From positions 1 to 64,000 of the forward strand of contig URTA01000001.1 in assembly GCA_900550645.1 (NCBI GenBank): a stretch of 64,000 bases of DNA, read 5' to 3'. The first letter of the stretch is position 1. Each line of letters starts with the position of its first letter. The DNA comes from an uncultured Porphyromonadaceae bacterium (lineage in GTDB: Bacteria; Bacteroidota; Bacteroidia; Bacteroidales; Muribaculaceae). Position numbers and translations under genes: made by a program. Of the stretch, positions 1 to 7,857 are shown in pieces. The notes below the pieces were generated by a model, which saw only the letters and a list, made by a program, of their open reading frames with translations, was not told where the DNA came from and made no database searches.

Positions 1-2
1 TT

Positions 3-65
3 CTGCTTTTCAAGAAGTTGGGTATGCCTCTTTGTGGTTTAGCGGACAGTAATAAATGGAAATAA
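3..65 (+). CDS. possible C-terminal end of a gene cut by the left window edge
   Basis: The third forward frame is open from the window edge to a TAA at 63-65 and would end in the residues GLADSNKWK. Its preceding LFKKLGM stretch resembles the end of a GNAT acetyltransferase, but about 20 residues is too little to be sure. It would overlap the start of the next gene by ten bases. It may equally be chance. Confidence 0.2.
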   Translation: MLFKKLGMPLCGLADSNKWK

Positions 66-508
66 TGGCTGCCGCACGCCTCTACCAGCGTGCTTGCGGC
101 TTTGTGCAGTGGAAGGACGGCTATCCCGCCGAGGCGGACATACAGCGCGACATCGACAGCGGGGCGGCGCGGGTGTTCGTCTGCGGCGGCGAAGTCGTGG
201 GATATGCCTGCCTGGCAGTCGGCGATGCCTCGTATGACGCGCATTCTGGCCTGTGGAGGTATGCCGGCGATTACGGAGTGATACACCGTCTTGCCCTCGC
301 CCCGCAGCAGCGCGGCAAGGGGAGGGCTACGGAACTGTTCGCGCTGATGGAAAATGAATACCGAGGCCGTGGCATACGCATAGTGCGCGTAGACACCGGC
401 GCGGCGAATGTCGTCATGCAACGGCTGCTGTCACGTTGCGGCTACGAGCCGCGCGGCCTGTGCGTCTTCGTCTGGGGCGACCGCCTCGCCTACGAAAAGC
501 CCCTCTGA
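56..508 (+). CDS. GNAT family N-acetyltransferase, N-terminus apparently short
   Basis: The 150-residue protein has a GNAT core: acetyl-CoA binding motif A is visible as LALAPQQRGKGRA near residues 83-95, followed by the late strand-helix segment ending in RCGYEPRG. Members of this family normally begin with a first beta strand (IRPAT-like) about ten residues before the MEIMAAARLYQRACG helix. Here that strand is absent, and two in-frame stop codons (TAATAA, 50-55) lie directly before the ATG, so the gene is either 5' truncated or starts unusually late. It converges on the XamI-like methylase gene, and a 7-bp inverted repeat (504-510/521-527) covers both stop codons. The substrate is unknown. 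Some small-molecule or protein amine is the usual target. Confidence 0.75.
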   Translation: MEIMAAARLYQRACGFVQWKDGYPAEADIQRDIDSGAARVFVCGGEVVGYACLAVGDASYDAHSGLWRYAGDYGVIHRLALAPQQRGKGRATELFALMENEYRGRGIRIVRVDTGAANVVMQRLLSRCGYEPRGLCVFVWGDRLAYEKPL

Positions 509-522
509 CATCACCTCCGCTG

Positions 523-2073
523 TCAGAACAATGTGGGTTCAGATGCCATACGCTTAGAGTTAAGTATGCTCGCAACATCTGGTATCATGATTTCAAGCAG
601 CTCGTTAGGCTCCAGTTTGTGCAAACCTCCGCCATATTCCCTCCCATTGCAAATCAATTGCTCTGTGTTCACCCGGTTGAGTGCAACCCAAACATCATTG
701 GCGGTGTTTGGGTCTTGCAAGAACCGGGCGTATTCCTCTTTGGGGTACAGCAGGAGATACACGTTTGTAGTTATTGCATTTGACTGGTTCAGTATGAACC
801 GGAATATTCGGGTAGATGCATCGCCTCGCCCCATATATGGGACGACGAAGGGTGCAGGTTGCCTGTTTTCGCAAGAATACCATATCGTGCGGTGGCTGCA
901 GATGTACCCTTTGTCAATGCCTTGTCTTTTACCCTCCTGAACATACTCCCATACTGTAGGGTATTTCTCTTTCAGTATATCTTCGGGGAGGCTGCATGAA
1001 AACAAGTACTCTTCTTTGGGCAGCGAGATGTTCCCGGCCTTGTCGGGCAGCACAATGTCCTTGCGCAAGTATCTGGGACTCGGCAATATCGGTCGCAGAA
1101 ATTGCGAGGGGATGCTGTACCGTTTCGCGGTCTCGCTGCTGATGATGAAAAACTTGTTGCTCCCGGTCGCGATGCCGCGTTTGACTGAAAAGAAATTGCC
1201 CAGCCGACATTCGGCGCGTTCAGAGACTTGCCCTAACCCTTTGAATAATGATGACCATTTGGAACTTGCGAGCAGGCTGTCACGACTAACGGCAATTGAA
1301 GTAGCCGGATTGTTCATGCTCGGCCCGCTCGAAAAGACGAACTCCCTGTTGGAGGGGCTGCTGTTCCTGAAAAATACGACTGTTGAGCTGACAAGCGCGT
1401 CGCTGAACTGTGTGTCGGCGGCTTCAAACCGGTGTATGGCGATCAGGTCAACGTTTTCAAGCAGGTATCGCTTTACCGCTGCTCCGTATCCCACATCCAT
1501 GAACTCCGTTGGTATGAGCCAGCAAGACAGCCCTCCTCTTTTGAGCCATTTTCCTGACAGAATAAGAAAATAGCAATACAGCCCAGCCAAGCCTGAAATT
1601 TGTATGCCGGTATGCCGTGCCATCTCTTTTTGCAGCTGCTTTTTCTTTTCGCGGTTGATGTGGTGGTGTCTGACGTATGGAGGATTTGCGACAAGCAGGT
1701 CAAAGAATTCCTCTTGCTGTTCCGCAGCAAGAAAATCGGAGCATCGCAGGTCGATGTCTTCTCCAGACCAAATGTCCTGTGCTGCCTTGTGAAAGGCTGG
1801 GTCTATTTCAAATCCGAGTGTATGACCGGCCTGGTTTCTGAAAACTTGCCGGAACGCGGCGTAGAATGTACCCAGCCCTATTGACGGTTCTATAAGGCTG
1901 ACAGTGCGATCGGGCATAAGTGACTTGGCACGGCTCATTATGTCTGTTGCCAATGGCAATGGCGTCGCGAACTGCCCGAGGATATTTCGTTCCTTGGCAG
2001 TCTTTTGAGCGTCTAGCTTGCGCTGAAGCATCTCTCGCATGGCATCGCGCTGTTCCAGTTCCTTGCTGTTCAT
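523..2073 (-). CDS. type II DNA adenine-N6 methyltransferase of a XamI-like system
   Basis: A methyltransferase of the Eco57I/BstVI-like gamma class. Near the N-terminus it has GQFATP and the SAM-binding motif I (LIEPSIGLGTF), then the catalytic motif IV NPPYVRHHH near residue 130, and a C-terminal target-recognition half containing KRGIATGSNKFF. It should methylate adenine in the same site the partner nuclease cuts, protecting the chromosome. The start at 2073 was preferred over an upstream ATG at 2112 because its ATG overlaps the TGA of the restriction gene (ATGA, 2070-2073), a typical translational coupling. This gives 516 residues. The gene converges on the GNAT gene. Its recognition sequence cannot be read from sequence alone. 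Confidence 0.88.
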   Translation of the reverse strand: MNSKELEQRDAMREMLQRKLDAQKTAKERNILGQFATPLPLATDIMSRAKSLMPDRTVSLIEPSIGLGTFYAAFRQVFRNQAGHTLGFEIDPAFHKAAQDIWSGEDIDLRCSDFLAAEQQEEFFDLLVANPPYVRHHHINREKKKQLQKEMARHTGIQISGLAGLYCYFLILSGKWLKRGGLSCWLIPTEFMDVGYGAAVKRYLLENVDLIAIHRFEAADTQFSDALVSSTVVFFRNSSPSNREFVFSSGPSMNNPATSIAVSRDSLLASSKWSSLFKGLGQVSERAECRLGNFFSVKRGIATGSNKFFIISSETAKRYSIPSQFLRPILPSPRYLRKDIVLPDKAGNISLPKEEYLFSCSLPEDILKEKYPTVWEYVQEGKRQGIDKGYICSHRTIWYSCENRQPAPFVVPYMGRGDASTRIFRFILNQSNAITTNVYLLLYPKEEYARFLQDPNTANDVWVALNRVNTEQLICNGREYGGGLHKLEPNELLEIMIPDVASILNSKRMASEPTLF

Positions 2074-3032
2074 ACGCCGGCTTTCTTGAAATCGGTTATA
2101 CGGTGTTCCCAAACCCAGTCAATCCCTTCGGCAGCTTCATATCCTAAATATCCGCTGTCGAAATATCCGCACAGGAACAAAATGAAATCGATGCCCTCTT
2201 TGTAAGTGCTTCGCAGTTGTTCTGCCTTTTGAGCCTCTTCCTTCCGGCGCTTGTTGGCGTTGGTGAAATCTCCAGCAGACTTGCATTCTACAAGGAGCGG
2301 AAGTTGTGCCTGTGGGCAGCCCTTTCTCTTTATAACCACGTCAATGTGCATTTTTACTTTCAGACGACTCATAGAGACAGAAATGTTAAGGTGGTAGGTG
2401 AAAGTGCCTTGCTCCATGTCTTTGAACGAGGCTATTTCTCCCGGCTCTACAAAGGAATACCCCTCTGATCGCAGATATTTGCTGATTGAGTCAAGCTGCC
2501 GCTTTTCTTGCCCATTCCGGATTATTGGGTCTGAAAGCGTTCCACACAGTCTGTCAGCAACTATGCATCTGGCAATCCGCAGAGCTGTTTCATCAGGGAC
2601 GCTGCCAGCTGTGAGCCATGGAAACAATTCACGGTCAAGCAGCTTGTTTATGACATGGGCAACCATGCCAAGGCTGTGTTCAATCTCCTCTTGCGGCATA
2701 CGTTGAGGCAACTTGCCCTCTTCCATGTTCCTGATCAGCGAAGGCTTCACTCCTGCAAGCCCGATCAGCCTGTCTCGGGCTATCGGAGGAGTTGTTGACA
2801 TTCGCAGTATAGTGATTATCCCTGGGTTAAGCCTCAGGCTCTCGGGTGTGACATGGAAATAATCCGTGAGACGGATTGCTGCCTCGACAGAACGCACAGC
2901 CTTGTTGCGTTCCAGAATAAACGTCGATGGGGCGAAATTAAGAAACCAGTCGTTGTAAAGAGCAACAGACTTGGCTGTGTCCTCTTTCCACAGCTCGGTA
3001 CTGCGTCCGTTTATTGCGAGGTGTTGCTTCAT
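2070..3032 (-). CDS. XamI-family type II restriction endonuclease
   Basis: The protein (320 residues from the ATG at 3032) matches the XamI restriction endonuclease family as I remember it: an N-terminal LWKEDTAKSVALYNDWF segment, a helical middle, and a C-terminal PD-(D/E)XK-like core with DVVIKRKG followed by LPLLVECKSAGDF (near residues 245-270). XamI itself cuts GTCGAC. Whether this enzyme shares that site is inference. A longer frame opens at 3080, but those extra codons are the promoter itself (-7 box 3050-3057), so 3032 is the better start. The stop codon overlaps the methylase start by four bases. Nuclease first, methylase second is a less common order and implies that the methylase depends on coupling. 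Confidence 0.85.
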   Translation of the reverse strand: MKQHLAINGRSTELWKEDTAKSVALYNDWFLNFAPSTFILERNKAVRSVEAAIRLTDYFHVTPESLRLNPGIITILRMSTTPPIARDRLIGLAGVKPSLIRNMEEGKLPQRMPQEEIEHSLGMVAHVINKLLDRELFPWLTAGSVPDETALRIARCIVADRLCGTLSDPIIRNGQEKRQLDSISKYLRSEGYSFVEPGEIASFKDMEQGTFTYHLNISVSMSRLKVKMHIDVVIKRKGCPQAQLPLLVECKSAGDFTNANKRRKEEAQKAEQLRSTYKEGIDFILFLCGYFDSGYLGYEAAEGIDWVWEHRITDFKKAGV

Positions 3033-3049
3033 AATTCTCGGATTTGCCC

Positions 3050-3080
3050 CAAAGGTAATAAATTTAATCGGGATGGACAA
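3050..3080 (-). promoter_or_regulatory. promoter of the XamI-like restriction-modification operon
   Basis: On the minus strand a Bacteroidales -7 box TACCTTTG (3050-3057) lies 20 bases downstream of TTG (3078-3080). The predicted start site is only about 10-15 bases ahead of the ATG at 3032, which decides the start codon. Confidence 0.6.
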
Positions 3081-3099
3081 GCTCGTGAAGCAAGCCGGA

Positions 3100-3741
3100 C
3101 TATTCTGGGCGGTTGGGGGCGAGGACGGCGTGCTGGCGGGTGTAGGCGATCAGGCGCGACACAGCTTTGTCGTCGAGGTCGATTTTCTTCAGCCGGGGTA
3201 TGGCGTAGCCGAATACGTCCTGCGGCACGACGAGGGCTTTGTCCGCGCCGAAGTAGTAGAACTCCTCGCATATCAGCGCGTTCACGCCGCTGAGGTCTCG
3301 CTCCTTTTCGGCTTCGGTGTGGTCGCAGTTCGGGTGCTGCACCCATGTGCCGTCTTGCAGCTGTTCGTAGATGTTGTCTCCCTCGTCATACTGCGCTTCT
3401 TCAGTATTGTTGCTGTTGCTTCCGCATCCGTTGGAGCAACCTCTTTTGTCGGTTTCGCCGCCGGAGAGCAGATGCGGTTTTTTCTCCTCATATTTCTCCC
3501 AGTATTCGTTCAGCGGAAGTTTTTTCGTGATTTTTGCGAGGTATATCAGTTTCGGCTCGGCGAAATGCTTTACGCCGGACTTGGTGTGAACTTCTTTTGC
3601 CGTCCAGCCGGCTATCCAGTCGCTTTCCTTGGCACAGCGGCGGATAGTCGGCTTGCAGGTCGTGAGTGTGAGTTTGCCGTGGTGAGGGTTTGGCGCAAAC
3701 CCCATGTCGTGGGTCATCTTGTATACGTATATGTGATTCAT
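3100..3741 (-). CDS. Nmad2 (nucleotide modification associated domain 2) protein
   Basis: The 213-residue protein starts MNHIYVYKMTHDMGFAPNP and continues with TCKPTIRRCAKESDWIAGW, the hallmark pattern of the Nmad2 domain (GFAPNP and CKPxIRR). That domain was described by comparative genomics in loci linked to hypermodified DNA bases, but its biochemistry is not settled. An Asn/Cys/Ser/Gly-rich insert (around residues 110-130) interrupts the domain. The start at 3741 was chosen because the family begins there and a -7 box lies just upstream. The longer open frame to 3948 runs through the promoter. It sits directly upstream of, and is co-oriented with, the XamI-like operon. A role in base modification or its sensing is inference only. 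Confidence 0.75.
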   Translation of the reverse strand: MNHIYVYKMTHDMGFAPNPHHGKLTLTTCKPTIRRCAKESDWIAGWTAKEVHTKSGVKHFAEPKLIYLAKITKKLPLNEYWEKYEEKKPHLLSGGETDKRGCSNGCGSNSNNTEEAQYDEGDNIYEQLQDGTWVQHPNCDHTEAEKERDLSGVNALICEEFYYFGADKALVVPQDVFGYAIPRLKKIDLDDKAVSRLIAYTRQHAVLAPNRPE

Positions 3742-3757
3742 GACTGTAATGTTTTGT

Positions 3758-3766
3758 GCAAATATA
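3758..3766 (-). promoter_or_regulatory. -7 box of the Nmad2 gene
   Basis: The minus strand reads TATATTTGC, a full match to TAnnTTTGC, 16 bases before the ATG at 3741. No convincing -33 element is seen at the usual distance. Confidence 0.5.
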
Positions 3767-3893
3767 CATAATATAATCCAAGTATTGGTATATTGATGTG
3801 TGTTTTGCAGCAGTTTTTCGGCTGCCCGCAGGGGAGATTGTCGCGTGGGCGGTAACCGGTTGTGCCTGACGTTGATGCTGTGGATTGAAATGG

Positions 3894-4631
3894 CTATTTG
3901 TCCCAGTTGAATTCCGCGCCGAAAATGTCGAGCGCGTAGTATTTCCATTCCTCCTTGTCGAAGTTTGGGGTGAGGCGCGATTTCCGCAGGTTGTTTTTGG
4001 CGGTTTCCTTGTCGCTCGGCTGGCTGTTGTATTCGAACGCGAGATTGCGCACCGTTTCCGGCTCATAGCCCCAGTCGAGCTGGTAGAATACCGTGCCGAC
4101 GCGGGTAAGGCTGCATCCTTTCTCATTGCATATATCGAGAGTCAGACAGCCGTTGTCGAGGGGAAAGCCGTAGCAGCCGGGGGCGTTGTCATTGTCCGTC
4201 AGTGATGCCAGCGCGAGTGCGTCGGTCTTGTTGCCGATGCTTACGACATCGCCGGTGTATATGTGCTGGCCGTTGCTGTCGGATATGCCGGTGTCCACCC
4301 CGGCGAATATCATGCGCACGGCGTAGCCCTGTCGCGTGATGTCGTCTCCCAAAACGTCTTCCGTCATGTCCAGGTTGTGGCTGTCGGCATACTTGCTGTC
4401 GGTCATCCACACGTACAGGCACTCTTGGTAATCGCCTCCGAAGTCTGAAAAGAAGAAATCGCCGAACTGCGCGTATCCGAACCGGTCGCGGTCGATGACA
4501 TAGCGTATGCGGATGTTGGGGAGGTGCGCGGTCTGCCCTGTTGCGATTTTGCGCTTGTATTTGCGGCACAGTGACTGCAGCGTTTTTTCGTCAATGGCTG
4601 CCAGTGGGAGGGTGTTGTCCTGTTGGTTCAT
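3894..4631 (-). CDS. hypothetical protein with YopX-like region
   Basis: The 245-residue soluble protein has no signal peptide or membrane segment. The middle holds NGQHIYTGDVVSI, resembling the IYxGD core of YopX-family phage proteins, and the C-terminal half is rich in acidic and aromatic residues. An N-terminal SLCRKYKRKIATG stretch is basic. It is co-oriented with the Nmad2 gene (152 bases apart) but has its own -7 box, so it is probably a separate transcript. Function is unknown. A phage-derived or defence-associated origin fits the YopX resemblance and the location beside a restriction-modification system. Confidence 0.6.
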   Translation of the reverse strand: MNQQDNTLPLAAIDEKTLQSLCRKYKRKIATGQTAHLPNIRIRYVIDRDRFGYAQFGDFFFSDFGGDYQECLYVWMTDSKYADSHNLDMTEDVLGDDITRQGYAVRMIFAGVDTGISDSNGQHIYTGDVVSIGNKTDALALASLTDNDNAPGCYGFPLDNGCLTLDICNEKGCSLTRVGTVFYQLDWGYEPETVRNLAFEYNSQPSDKETAKNNLRKSRLTPNFDKEEWKYYALDIFGAEFNWDK

Positions 4632-4655
4632 GGTTTCGGTGTTGTTTTGTCTGCG

Positions 4656-4664
4656 GCAAAGTTA
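4656..4664 (-). promoter_or_regulatory. -7 box of the YopX-like gene
   Basis: The minus strand reads TAACTTTGC, a perfect TAnnTTTGC, 24 bases ahead of the ATG at 4631. The -33 region has no clear TTTG. Confidence 0.5.
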
Positions 4665-4756
4665 TGCGGCTGGTGTAGCATAAACTGATACACTTGTGTT
4701 AAATGTCTCGTTTGTGAGTCGCTGTGATGTGTGTGATGTTTTTTCTGGGAAATTTG

Positions 4757-4788
4757 TTGGAGATGCGGATTTGATTTGTTATATTTGC
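4757..4788 (+). promoter_or_regulatory. promoter of the secreted beta-helix gene
   Basis: TTG at 4757-4759 and TATATTTGC at 4780-4788 are separated by 20 bases. The 5' leader to the ATG at 4861 is then about 65 bases long. Confidence 0.6.
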
Positions 4789-4860
4789 ATCGTGAAATTG
4801 CATTCTGGCCTTGTTTTGGCAGATTGTAAGTAACAATACGAACCCTATAAATTATTACAC

Positions 4861-6321
4861 ATGAAGAAAGTTTACATTTTGTCAGCAGTCCTTCTTCAGG
4901 CTGCAATCGCGTTTGCCGAAGGCGGGTACACCACTTCCGGCAACGGAACTACCTACACATTCGCTTCGCTCAGTGAAATCGAAGGCTCTGGCGTGACCAA
5001 GGTTGCAGACAAGACCTACAACGTGTCTGTAGACCTGACCCTCGAGGGTACGGACAAGCTGAAAATCGAAAGCGGCGACATCGTCAAGCTCGCCGACGGC
5101 GTGCTCGTGACCGTGACCGGCGAGGCTATCTTCAACCCCGAGAACCGTGCCACTATCACCGTTGACGGCGAAGCCAAACCTGTGGGCTTCACACTGAAGG
5201 GCAAGACCGAGATGCGTAACCTCGACGTGACCGGCGGCGGCAACTTCTTCTATCAGGGCGATGCAGCGCTGGTAGTGGACAACTGCAATTTCAGCAACAT
5301 CAACGGTGTGCGCAGCAACTACGGCGTTATCGTCCTCTCCGGTTACAGCAAGGGCTCGCAGGTGACAAACTGCACGTTTACCGACTGCGAACCGGGTGCT
5401 GTCAACACTCCTGCCAACCTCGGCGTAGGCCTGCTCATCGAGAACAACACTATGACCAACTGCTCGACCCTCGACAAGCTCTGCCCCTACATCAACGTGA
5501 CTGCCGGCGGCGCTGAAGAGGTTATCGTGCGCAACAATACGCTCAACGGCGCACGCCTCGAGAAGCCGGGCGGCATCGGTGTTTCCAACATGCTCAATGC
5601 AGCCGGCGACAACAAGGTGCTCATCGAGGGCAACAAGGTTGAGAACTGCTCTTGGGGCATCAACCTGGTCGGCGGCATGAATGTGCGCCTTATCAACAAC
5701 TTTGTCAAGGACAACAACGCCGACCCTGACGTGAACGGCGGCATCGCAGTGACAATGTACTCTATGACGACTCTGCCGCAGACTGTATATGCAACAGGCA
5801 ACACATTCCAGGGCAACAAGTGGGGTCCCATCGCGATGGGCGCTACCACGGTTAACTTTGGCAACCTCTCCGCTACCGGCGACGACTACAACCCCGGCAT
5901 GAACATCTTCATCGGCAACGGCCATGAGGACAACGGCTCATACGTGGCTTGCGACTTCTGCAACTATAATACTGGTGCTGACGCTTACGCTCAGGGCAAC
6001 GTCTGGAACAACGCGACTACCGAAGCGGAAGTGGCTGCAACCATTTTCGACAACAACTACAGCAGCGCATACGGCAAGGTGATTTACTCGCCGTTCCGCA
6101 CCACTGGCGTTGAAAGCATCAACAATGACAAGAACTGCACAATCAACGGCGGCATCATCACTCTCGCCGCTCCCGCAATGATAACTGTCTACAACATGGC
6201 TGGCGTGGCTGTCGCTTCTGCCTACACAGACGCTCTCGACACCGCCAACCTCCCCGCCGGCATCTATGCAGTGCGCATTGACAACGGCAACGGCGTGAAG
6301 ACTGCCAAGTTCGCGAAATAA
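4861..6321 (+). CDS. secreted right-handed parallel beta-helix protein with T9SS-type C-terminal tail
   Basis: The 486-residue protein has an N-terminal signal peptide ending near AIAFA. After it come many short repeated strands with the pattern of Asn ladders (for example VDNCNFSNI, VTNCTFTDC, IENNTMTNCS, VIVRNNTLNG, LIEGNKVENCS, VRLINNFVKDNN), the signature of a pectate-lyase-like parallel beta helix spanning roughly residues 60-400. The last 70 residues (ITVYNMAGVAVAS then LPAGIYAVRI) match a type A T9SS sorting domain, predicting export through the outer membrane and surface attachment. No catalytic residues for a polysaccharide lyase are evident, so a binding or structural surface role is possible. 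It has its own promoter and a double terminator, so it is monocistronic. Confidence 0.85.
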   Translation: MKKVYILSAVLLQAAIAFAEGGYTTSGNGTTYTFASLSEIEGSGVTKVADKTYNVSVDLTLEGTDKLKIESGDIVKLADGVLVTVTGEAIFNPENRATITVDGEAKPVGFTLKGKTEMRNLDVTGGGNFFYQGDAALVVDNCNFSNINGVRSNYGVIVLSGYSKGSQVTNCTFTDCEPGAVNTPANLGVGLLIENNTMTNCSTLDKLCPYINVTAGGAEEVIVRNNTLNGARLEKPGGIGVSNMLNAAGDNKVLIEGNKVENCSWGINLVGGMNVRLINNFVKDNNADPDVNGGIAVTMYSMTTLPQTVYATGNTFQGNKWGPIAMGATTVNFGNLSATGDDYNPGMNIFIGNGHEDNGSYVACDFCNYNTGADAYAQGNVWNNATTEAEVAATIFDNNYSSAYGKVIYSPFRTTGVESINNDKNCTINGGIITLAAPAMITVYNMAGVAVASAYTDALDTANLPAGIYAVRIDNGNGVKTAKFAK

Positions 6322-6345
6322 CCCACCCAAATCCCGATAGCATGG

Positions 6346-6407
6346 GGGTGTGTCAAAATTGGCGCACCCTCTTTTTATGCGCATTTTGGCGCACCCTTTT
6401 TTTTATT
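6346..6407 (+). terminator. tandem rho-independent terminators after the beta-helix gene
   Basis: A 7-bp stem (6346-6352 with 6363-6369) is followed by TCTTTTT. A second hairpin (TGCGC 6378-6382 with GCGCA 6389-6393) is followed by eight or more T. Both units contain GGCGCACCCT, so the second looks like a partial duplication of the first. Confidence 0.7.
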
Positions 6408-6465
6408 TGCCGTGTTGTTGATTCGGTTAATTTCTAACGGAATTATGCCGTGCAGTCCTTGCTTG

Positions 6466-6498
6466 TTTGCGTAATTGGGGCGGATTGTGTATCTTTGC
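6466..6498 (+). promoter_or_regulatory. promoter of the rloAB-like operon
   Basis: TTTG (6466-6469), a 20-base spacer and TATCTTTGC (6490-6498) form a full-consensus Bacteroidales promoter 23 bases ahead of the ATG at 6522. Confidence 0.7.
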
Positions 6499-6521
6499 CG
6501 TGAATTTCAAACTGAAAGAAT

Positions 6522-7856
6522 ATGTTACTGCGATTCGTAGCCGAAAATATAATGTCATTCAAGGATGCGGTTGAGTTCAACACTTTCCCGTCAAGCAAAA
6601 GTCATAGCCACTGTTGGCACAAGGTGGACTGCGGACACGCGACCATTTTGCGCATGAGCGCGATATACGGTGCCAATGGTGCTGGCAAAAGCAACCTGCT
6701 GAAGTGCATATCGTTGTTGAAATCAATGGTGATTTATGACAAACTCGGCGATGTGGGCATGCCAGAAGTCCTGAACTTTTGCCTTGACGATGAATGTGCG
6801 TCCAAGCCTTCGGAACTCGCCATAGAGTTTTTTGCAGCGGGGCATGTGTTTTATTACCACATAGTGTTCAGCCGTAATGACGTGTTCGAGGAAGTGCTGT
6901 CGCTGAGCAACAAGAGCAGTGATGAACTGATATTCAGCCGGAAAGGTGGCAGGATAGAAATCAACAACAAGTTTATGAGTGTTGAGAGAGACGGCACGGC
7001 ATCAGAGGTGTTCCAAGATGCCATGAGCCGGGTAATTCGGCAGGATATGCTGGCATTCTCGTTTTTCGGCAAATACTATCCGAAGGAGCTTCCGCTTGTA
7101 AAAGAGGCATTTCAGTGGGTTGACCGGCTGCAGGTTGTGATGCCTGAAATGCAAACAGGAGATTTGCCGCATATTCTTGATACTCTTGGTGAATTCAAGG
7201 CTCTTGTCAACACGGTCATACCAGACCTGATGACAGGCATATCTCGGCTTGAAATACGTAAAGAAGCGGTAAATGAAGAGGATTTGGCCAGCGATACACC
7301 TCTTGCAACGGCTGTAAAAGCAGCCAAAGCTTTGCCTGGCTATCCGGTTGCATTGAAAACAAGCAGATATGGTCTTGCTAATGTGGTCGTTGAAAACGAC
7401 ACAGCATATATCAAAACACTTGTAGCCATACACGTTGACAGCAACAGCAATGAGGTGGAAATGCCGCTTGGCATGGAGTCTGACGGCACGCAACGGCTGA
7501 CAGAGTATATGCCGATATTGTATTCCGTATTTAAAGCCGGGAATGTATTCATTGTTGACGAGATAGAGCGCAGCATTCATCCAATTATGATCAAGACGCT
7601 GATGCGCAAACTGTCTGAAAGCAAAGAAGCAAAGGGACAAATCATATTTACAACGCACGAAAGCTGTCTGCTCGACCAGTCGATATTCCGCCCTGATGAG
7701 ATATGGCTGACGCAGAAGGACGTAGACCAGTCCACTCAGATGTATCCGTTGAGTGACTACAACATCCACAAGACCGCCAATATCGAAAACGGCTATCTGA
7801 ACGGACGTTACGGCGGCATACCATTCCTGTCAAACCTCGAAGACTTGCGTTGGTGA
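6522..7856 (+). CDS. RloA-like ABC/OLD-type ATPase of a two-gene defence system
   Basis: The 444-residue ATPase has Walker A GANGAGKSN near residue 50, a coiled central arm, and Walker B VFIVDEIERSIHP near residue 345 followed by an H-loop-like TTHES. The C-terminal YLNGRYGGIPFL is typical of RloA-type AAA_15/AAA_21 ATPases. It is followed after one base by an RloB-family gene. This ATPase plus RloB arrangement is the one described for Lactococcus AbiL and for rlo genes in type I restriction loci, so an abortive-infection role, with the ATPase controlling the partner effector, follows from family knowledge. No restriction genes adjoin it here. The pair is less G+C rich to the eye than its neighbours, consistent with horizontal acquisition. 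Confidence 0.85.
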   Translation: MLLRFVAENIMSFKDAVEFNTFPSSKSHSHCWHKVDCGHATILRMSAIYGANGAGKSNLLKCISLLKSMVIYDKLGDVGMPEVLNFCLDDECASKPSELAIEFFAAGHVFYYHIVFSRNDVFEEVLSLSNKSSDELIFSRKGGRIEINNKFMSVERDGTASEVFQDAMSRVIRQDMLAFSFFGKYYPKELPLVKEAFQWVDRLQVVMPEMQTGDLPHILDTLGEFKALVNTVIPDLMTGISRLEIRKEAVNEEDLASDTPLATAVKAAKALPGYPVALKTSRYGLANVVVENDTAYIKTLVAIHVDSNSNEVEMPLGMESDGTQRLTEYMPILYSVFKAGNVFIVDEIERSIHPIMIKTLMRKLSESKEAKGQIIFTTHESCLLDQSIFRPDEIWLTQKDVDQSTQMYPLSDYNIHKTANIENGYLNGRYGGIPFLSNLEDLRW

Positions 7857-7857
7857 T

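Noticed and set aside
2074..2112. Upstream start of the XamI-like methylase
   Set aside because: The 13 extra codons overlap the nuclease gene. The ATG at 2073 gives an ATGA coupling instead.
4882..5925. 347-codon minus-strand frame inside the beta-helix gene
   Set aside because: It is a shadow of the plus-strand gene, which has a signal peptide, a repeat fold, a T9SS tail, a promoter and a terminator.
7002..7769. 255-codon minus-strand frame in the RloA-like gene
   Set aside because: No protein-like pattern. The plus strand has Walker motifs.
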